NCBI GenBank assembly: GCA_030549775.1
Contig: CM060174.1
Span: 68,531,566-68,595,565 of the forward strand
Source of the DNA: Tamarix chinensis
Taxonomy: Eukaryota > Streptophyta > Magnoliopsida > Caryophyllales > Tamaricaceae
DNA length: 64,000 nt
Direction: 5' to 3'
Shown here: one piece after another, positions 59,105 to 64,000 of the stretch
Numbering within the stretch: the stretch's first letter is position 1
Layout: the number at the start of each line of letters is the position of its first letter
Notes under the pieces: generated by a model
The model's input: the letters and a program-made list of their open reading frames with translations, nothing else
Databases searched by the model: none
What the model was told of the DNA's origin: nothing
Program-made: the position numbers and the translations under genes

Positions 59105-60145
59105 GGTAACACTCTATATTTAAGTATTTTAACTTGTGTAATCTATGTTGAAACATAATACAATGAGGTTGTCACAAGTCTTTAAAATTTCGTTAATCAT
59201 GTGTTTTTGTGTAAATGAAGCTTGACGTTTCATATTTATAGGTCATAATTTTGGTAACTTTATCTTTTCTTAGTTTTACTTAAATGTACTTAACTTACGA
59301 ACTTGAAAACTAAACTTTCTTAACCTTGTCCTTAAGTTGCCTTTGTATCTTCTTTGTGTTCAAAAAATGTGAAAGGAAGTTAAAATCCATTTGAAAGAGC
59401 TTCAAAGAAAGAAAGAAAGTGTTGTTTATTTTCAAGTCTTTCTTGATAAATCTTAACTTATCGTCACTATATATTAAATATTTTGTAGTGTGATTGGTGC
59501 ATGATCTATGTTTAAGTGTACTATTGATAGACTAAGACCGTTATTGTATGTGCAAGTTAACATAGTTATCTAAGCAATACAAAACAAATATAGTGTAGCC
59601 CCATAGATGCAAGGATAATGCAAACTATAGGATAACATGAACTGTAGGGTAATAGAAGCAAGAGTACAATACTGACATATAAATTATATGCTAAATTAAG
59701 ATGAAGATAACTAAAAGGAAAATATAATAAAGTTAGAAGTTAATGGATGAAGATGTAGGGAGAGGCCTCTCAATTTACCTTACTTGCATGACTCCACACC
59801 ACAACAATTGCAATACCGTAGGGTGGCAAGTCAAGAAAACATCATCAGGCACTCCTCACCTTTTAAAGCAACATAAGCTCAGTTACAAAATGCATATGCC
59901 TATGCACACTTGGCCATGACAATGGCACACAATGAGGATCTAATGTGAGTGCCGAATCCTAAAACACAATCCTATGGTGGAATATGCACCATTTTAGTTT
60001 GTTACATTGAGCCTAGCCCTTCTGAGCATCACTCAACTAGGTAGAAGCCATTTGTAGCCACCAAACAACAAAAATCAATATTTCAAAGACCAAAAGAAAA
60101 TACCAATTAAAATAATTGTAATGCTAGGGGATTCGAGTCGTTACA
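59105..60145 (-). mobile_element. Possible minus-strand LTR of another Ty3 element
   Basis: On the minus strand it starts TGTAACGACTCGAATCCCC (60,145) and would end near 'tatagagtgttacc' (59,105), typical long-LTR ends. A 'atgtatcgaac' right after its end could be a worn primer-binding site, interrupted by the chromovirus insertion at 59,073. There is no second copy in the window to test it against. Confidence 0.4.
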
Positions 60146-60468
60146 TGCTTGGATCGCTTTTGGTCCTCCTCGGAGAAAGGGCCTCAGCTCATGCTGAGTT
60201 TCATCACAAGAAAAATGGAGTAAAACATGAAGGAAAGAGGTGAAGAAATAGGATTAAGGAGAGAGTACACAATGGAGCTGTACTCTTCCAACTTGATCCT
60301 TCGTTGAGCTTGTCCTTTAATTGTCCTTCCATGCTCTGTTTCCCTTTCTGTGCTCATGCTCGATCCTCCTCTTCTTTGCAGTTGATTTTTCTTTCCTTGT
60401 ATAGCCAGAGTGATAGTTAAGTGGACACATGATTCTGGGGTACTATTAAGATTACTTAGTTAACTAGC
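60146..60468. other. No recognised feature; less AT-rich stretch
   Basis: Lies between the possible LTR and the young copia. On the minus strand it ends in a purine-rich 'gaggaggaccaaaagcg' that could be the polypurine side of the 60,145 LTR. No open frame of note. Confidence 0.35.
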
Positions 60469-60719
60469 TGTTAGTGGAGTCCTACATAGTAGGATTAGAT
60501 GCTGAGAATAATGGCAGAATATTAGAGAGTTTGTTTAGGAGTCTTCAGTTTAGATTTGTTTGTTATTATTCCTAATTTTGTGCTAGTTAGTTGTCTGCAA
60601 GCTCTATATAAAGATTACGTGGTGTACTGCTTTCATGAATAGAGCAAGCAATATATTTTCCTTTCTTTTCTTACTTTCTTCTCTACGCTGATCCTTACTG
60701 TCTTTTGTATTATAATACA
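60469..60719 (+). mobile_element. 5' LTR of copia G (251 bp)
   Basis: It starts TGTTAGTGGAGTCC and ends TATTATAATACA just before the primer-binding site. It is short, as in many plant copia elements. A TATATAAAG box lies at 60,605-60,613. The left border rests on the TG...CA rule and the usual TGTTAG start; the 3' LTR needed to confirm it is outside the window. Confidence 0.7.
60605..60613 (+). promoter_or_regulatory. TATA box of copia G
   Basis: CTATATAAAG lies about 105 bp before the LTR end, followed by a pyrimidine-rich leader (60,658-60,690). It drives the genomic RNA that starts in R. Confidence 0.7.
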
Positions 60720-60723
60720 ATAG

Positions 60724-60736
60724 TGGTATCAGAGCC
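60724..60736 (+). other. Primer-binding site of copia G
   Basis: TGGTATCAGAGCC is a perfect complement-type site for initiator methionine tRNA, four bases after the LTR. Confidence 0.92.
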
Positions 60737-60761
60737 GGTTTAGTGAGAGAAGAGTAAAAAA

Positions 60762-63746
60762 GTGAGTTTGAGCGTCCACACAAATCTTCACAGCAGCATT
60801 GCATTCTGTAGTAGCAGTACTTCATGGCATCGTCGTCTGAAAATTTCGTTCAGGCTAATATTTCCTCGCTTTGATGGCCATTATGATCATTGGAGTATGT
60901 TGATGGAGAATTTCCTAAGATCGAAAGAATATTGGGCTATAGTAGTTTCTGGTATTGCAGAACCAGCAGTTGATGTGCAGTTGACAGAGGCACAAAAAAC
61001 CCAGCTTGAGGCTGCAAAATTAAAGGATCTCAAGGCCAAGAACTATCTCTTCCAGGCCATTGACAGAACAATCTTGGAGAACATTCTTTGCAAAGATTCC
61101 TCCAAGGATATTTGGGATGCTATGAAAAGAAAGTACCAGGGAAACGTAAGATCAAAGCAGGTGATGCTGCAAGGACTTCGTGAAGATTTTGACAGTCTTC
61201 GTATGAAGAAAGGAGAATCTGTTGATGACTTCTTCTCAAGGATGATGACAATTGTCAACAAGATGCGGATCCATGGAGAAAAGAAGGATGGTGCAATAGT
61301 TGTGGACAAGATTCTTCGATCACTCACAAAAGATTACAACTTCATTGTGTGTGCTATTGAGGAATCAAAGAATCTGGATGAACTCTCAATTGATGAATTA
61401 CAAAATTCATTGCGAGTTCATGAGAGGAAGTTAAGCAGAAAAAATGATGAGGAGCAAGCCTTACAAGTAGCTACCAGTATCGATTCGTCATCACCTAAAA
61501 ATGACGATCAGAGAAAAGGCAAAAGCAACAAGGGACGCAATAATCAAGGAAAATGGAAGGGCCGAGGAGGACATCAGTCATGGAGCAATAAATCAAGGTC
61601 TGTAGACAAATCTAAAATACAATGCCATAGATGTCGTAAATATGGGCATTATAAGTTCGAATGTCGAACTAACCTGAACAATCAAGGAGGAGAAAAATCC
61701 AACTATGCAGAAGCTGAAGAAATTTCTGAAGAGATTTCTTTGTTGATGGTGTCCCAAGAGATAGAAGAAGCTTCAAAGAGCGTGTGGTATCTAGATACTG
61801 GTTGCAGCAACCACGTGTGTGGAGAGAAGAAGGCATTCTCTGAGTTAGATGACTCTTACCGTGATATTGTCAAGTTTGGTGATAATACAAGCATTAATGT
61901 CACGGGGAAAGGGAAGGTAACAGTCCAAACTGAAAAAAACTCAACCCACACTATTTCTAATGTTCTATATGTGCCTGTTTTGAAGAAAAACCTGCTTAGT
62001 GTGGGTCAACTTCAAGAAAAGGGGTATGAGATTTGCATAAAGAATGGAGCATGCAAAATTCGTGATGCGAAGCAAGGCTTGATAGCTAATGTGAGAATGA
62101 CAGCAAACAGAATGTTTCCACTCTACCTTCAGAACGTGAGTCACTTATGTCTTTCAGCAAAGGTGAAGAATACAGCGTGGCTCTGGCATATCCGTTATGG
62201 GCACTTAAGCTTTGGCGGGTTAAAGACATTGCTGCATAAAGATATGGTGACCGGGCTCCCTCCCATAACAACCCCCTCTGAAGTGTGCAAATATTGTGTT
62301 GTTGGCAAACAACACAGAGTCCCATTTCCGAAAGGAAAAGTTCGCAGGGAAACAAAAGTGCTTGAAGTGGTGCATTCTGACCTTTGTGGGCCAATAAATC
62401 CCACATCCAATGGAGGTAAACGATACTTTATTACCTTTATTGATGATTTCAGTCGAAAGGTATGGGTGTATTTCTTGCAGGAGAAATCTGAAGCCTTTAC
62501 TGCTTTTAAAAGTTATAAGGCCCTTGTTGAGAAGGAAACAGGAAGTTGCATCCGTGTACTTCGCACCGATCGAGGAGGTGAATATAACTCACATGAGTTT
62601 ATAGAATTATGTGAGGAACAGGGTATCAAACGTCAACTCACAGTAGCCTACACACCACAGCAAAATGGTGTATGTGAAAGGAAGAATCGCACAATAATGA
62701 ATATGGTGCATAGTCTCTTAGTGATGAGTGGAGTCCCTAAAAGTTTATGGCCCGAGGCAGTTAATTGGAGCATTCATGTTCTGAATAGATGCCCTACCTT
62801 TGCTGTTCAAAACATGACCCCTGAAGAAGCTTGGAGCGGACACAAGCCTGCAGTAGATCATTTCAGAATTTTTGGGAGCATTGGTTACGCTCATGTTCCA
62901 GATCAAAGAAGAAAAAAGCTGGATGAAAAAGGAGAAAAATGCATCTTTCTTGGTATTAGCAGTCAATCAAAAGCCTACAAGCTATATAATCCTATCACTA
63001 AGAAGATGATTACTAGTCGAGATGTAGTTTTTGATGAAGAAAACTTCTGGCCATGGAAGAGCAATGATGAAGTCCAGCAACCTATTCCAGTGGATCTTGA
63101 TGGTGAAAATAATGCTGCAACAGCACAGCCTCAACATATAGTGGCTCCTACTGAAAACCAGCCTACAAATCGTAGTAGCACATTAGCAACTCCCGGCAAC
63201 AATGATCAGCAGCAACAAGCATCTGACAGCACAAATCTTCAACGATTAAGAAGGCGACCAGCATGGATGTCAGACTTTGAGGTACAGCTTCCTGGCCATG
63301 ATGACTCAGAGGATATTCTTACGCATTTTGCTTTGTTCTCAGATTGTGATCCCACAAGCTATGAAGATGCTGCTAAAGAACAAAAGTGGAAAAATGTTAT
63401 GGATGAAGAAATAGCATCCATTGAGAAAAATAATACTTGGGAGTTGATTGATCTTCCCAAGGGACAAAAGACCATTGGTGTGAAATGGGTGTACAAGACA
63501 AAGTTGAAGGAGAATGGAGATGTTCAAAAATACAAAGCTTGTCTTGTAGCTAAAGGGTACAAGCAAGAGTTCGGAATTGATTACACAGAAGTGTTCGCTC
63601 CAGTTGCAAGACATGATACAATTCGATTAATTGTTGCATTGGCAGCTTGCAACTCATGGCCCATCTTCCAACTAGACGTGAAGTCAGCATTTTTGCACGG
63701 AGAATTGCAAGAAGAGGTATTTATTGATCAACCCCTGGTTATGTGA
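60762..63746 (+). CDS. Copia G gag-pol polyprotein, 994-codon open frame (gag, protease, integrase, RT start)
   Basis: Retrotransposon polyprotein. Gag (UBN2 type) spans about residues 36-230. The CCHC zinc knuckle CHRCRKYGHYKFEC is at 288-301. The aspartic protease has DTGCSNH at 345-351. The integrase zinc-binding module spans about 470-515 (H476, then C509 and C512), and the integrase core has D540, D603 and E639, the D,D35E triad, all present. RT runs from about 893 (WELIDLPKG) to the DVKSAFLHGEL block at D972. The frame ends at TGA, apparently from a one-base loss in the C run at 63,732-63,735, because RT continues in another frame. The annotated start is doubtful: an ATG at 60,824 lies in the frame one base off, with the usual copia-like gag beginning, so an extra base near 60,861 has probably shifted it. 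Proteins would act in cytoplasmic particles and then the nucleus. Confidence 0.9.
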   Translation: MSLSVHTNLHSSIAFCSSSTSWHRRLKISFRLIFPRFDGHYDHWSMLMENFLRSKEYWAIVVSGIAEPAVDVQLTEAQKTQLEAAKLKDLKAKNYLFQAIDRTILENILCKDSSKDIWDAMKRKYQGNVRSKQVMLQGLREDFDSLRMKKGESVDDFFSRMMTIVNKMRIHGEKKDGAIVVDKILRSLTKDYNFIVCAIEESKNLDELSIDELQNSLRVHERKLSRKNDEEQALQVATSIDSSSPKNDDQRKGKSNKGRNNQGKWKGRGGHQSWSNKSRSVDKSKIQCHRCRKYGHYKFECRTNLNNQGGEKSNYAEAEEISEEISLLMVSQEIEEASKSVWYLDTGCSNHVCGEKKAFSELDDSYRDIVKFGDNTSINVTGKGKVTVQTEKNSTHTISNVLYVPVLKKNLLSVGQLQEKGYEICIKNGACKIRDAKQGLIANVRMTANRMFPLYLQNVSHLCLSAKVKNTAWLWHIRYGHLSFGGLKTLLHKDMVTGLPPITTPSEVCKYCVVGKQHRVPFPKGKVRRETKVLEVVHSDLCGPINPTSNGGKRYFITFIDDFSRKVWVYFLQEKSEAFTAFKSYKALVEKETGSCIRVLRTDRGGEYNSHEFIELCEEQGIKRQLTVAYTPQQNGVCERKNRTIMNMVHSLLVMSGVPKSLWPEAVNWSIHVLNRCPTFAVQNMTPEEAWSGHKPAVDHFRIFGSIGYAHVPDQRRKKLDEKGEKCIFLGISSQSKAYKLYNPITKKMITSRDVVFDEENFWPWKSNDEVQQPIPVDLDGENNAATAQPQHIVAPTENQPTNRSSTLATPGNNDQQQQASDSTNLQRLRRRPAWMSDFEVQLPGHDDSEDILTHFALFSDCDPTSYEDAAKEQKWKNVMDEEIASIEKNNTWELIDLPKGQKTIGVKWVYKTKLKENGDVQKYKACLVAKGYKQEFGIDYTEVFAPVARHDTIRLIVALAACNSWPIFQLDVKSAFLHGELQEEVFIDQPLVM

Positions 63747-64000
63747 AGTCTGGTAGTGAGCAAAAAGTTTACAAATTAAAAAAGGCACTATATGGACTAA
63801 AACAAGCACCAAGGGCTTGGTATAGTCGTATAGATGCTTATTTTTTAAGGGAGGGATTTAAAAAGTGTCCATATGAGCATACTCTTTACACCAAAATTGA
63901 AGATGGTGGAAAGATGATTATGGTATGCTTATATGTAGATGATTTGATTTATACTGGAAATGACAGGGTCATGTTTGATAATTTTAAGAAATCGATGATG
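63747..64000 (+). pseudogene. Copia G reverse transcriptase, continuation out of frame, cut by the edge
   Basis: In the shifted frame the RT continues without a stop: 'KVYKLKKALYGLKQAPRAW' (63,768-63,824), then the catalytic LYVDDLIYTGN (about 63,929-63,961) with both aspartates intact. The YVDD motif binds the metal ions for DNA synthesis. Only the single upstream frameshift separates it from the main frame; the remaining RT and RNase H lie outside. Confidence 0.88.

Larger units (their letters stand above)
60469..64000 (+). mobile_element. Young Ty1/copia G element, cut by the right window edge
   Basis: 5' LTR 60,469-60,719, PBS 60,724-60,736, then an almost intact gag-pol. Base composition and codon integrity differ sharply from all other repeats here, so this is the most recent insertion seen. 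The RNase H, 3' LTR and right duplication lie beyond the window. Confidence 0.93.

Noticed and set aside
60130..60145. tRNA B-box-like 'gattcgagtcg'
   Set aside because: No A box or cloverleaf nearby. The sequence is better explained as the complement of an LTR start TGTAACGACTCGAATCC.
60604..60825. 73-codon minus-strand frame over the copia LTR and PBS
   Set aside because: Covers LTR, PBS and leader in antisense; no coding character.
62086..62604. Open frames on both strands within the copia G integrase
   Set aside because: Shadows of the long gag-pol frame, with no independent signals.

Overview
The window reads as intergenic DNA from a flowering plant, probably a eudicot. It is strongly AT-rich and packed with nested, decayed LTR retrotransposons, with frequent loss of open frames. 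I found no convincing host gene, tRNA, rRNA or CRISPR array. The only long open frame is the gag-pol of a young Ty1/copia element at the right edge. Family names here (copia A, copia B, copia G, LTR-C, LTR-D, E, F) are local labels, not database names.

Left third (1-19,831): an edge-truncated LTR-C type repeat; the 5' end of a minus-strand copia B (PBS plus LTR, 2,500-3,380) inserted in the integrase of a plus-strand copia A relic (3,381-5,560, with its 3' LTR to about 6,175); then a whole but decayed copia B (about 6,240-19,831). That copia B holds three later insertions: a 4,471-bp solo LTR-D (7,018-11,488), a 3,317-bp solo LTR-C on the minus strand (11,988-15,304), and a 3' fragment of a Reina-like Ty3 element (about 16,180-17,040). 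Removing these leaves about 5 kb, a normal copia length.

Middle (19,832-42,025): a possible captured gene fragment with exon-like pieces on the minus strand (20,410-20,865); a minus LTR of copia A; a 9.1-kb Ty3 element with LTRs at 22,375-26,685 and 28,158-31,522 and only gag remnants between them; inside its 5' LTR, a 945-bp solo LTR (24,776-25,720) with a perfect TTACC duplication and five 80-bp tandem repeats in U3; an internally deleted hAT transposase relic (32,186-33,899, minus); a minus chromovirus integrase-chromodomain fragment (34,330-35,150); a minus family E 3' end (35,310-36,200); and two LTR fragments joined tail to tail (36,480-38,222). The stretch 38,223-41,630 shows no gene.

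Right third (42,026-64,000): a 4,792-bp solo LTR-D on the minus strand with a perfect CATAT duplication; a complete Ty3 chromovirus (47,395-59,072) with LTRs of 3,366 and 3,078 bp, perfect ATGGT duplication, decayed gag-pol and a nested family E fragment; a possible minus LTR (59,105-60,145); and the young copia G (LTR 60,469-60,719, PBS, gag-pol frame 60,762-63,746, continuing out of frame to the window edge).

The most interesting signal is in the very long Ty3 LTRs. Several diverged families share a splice-like layout downstream of the TATA box: an AG|GTAAG-type donor, a tandem array carrying ATAATAGTGG, a TACTAAT-like branch motif and a TTGTGCAG-type acceptor, which suggests an intron in the LTR-encoded leader. 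All positions come from reading the sequence by eye; no alignment or database search was run.
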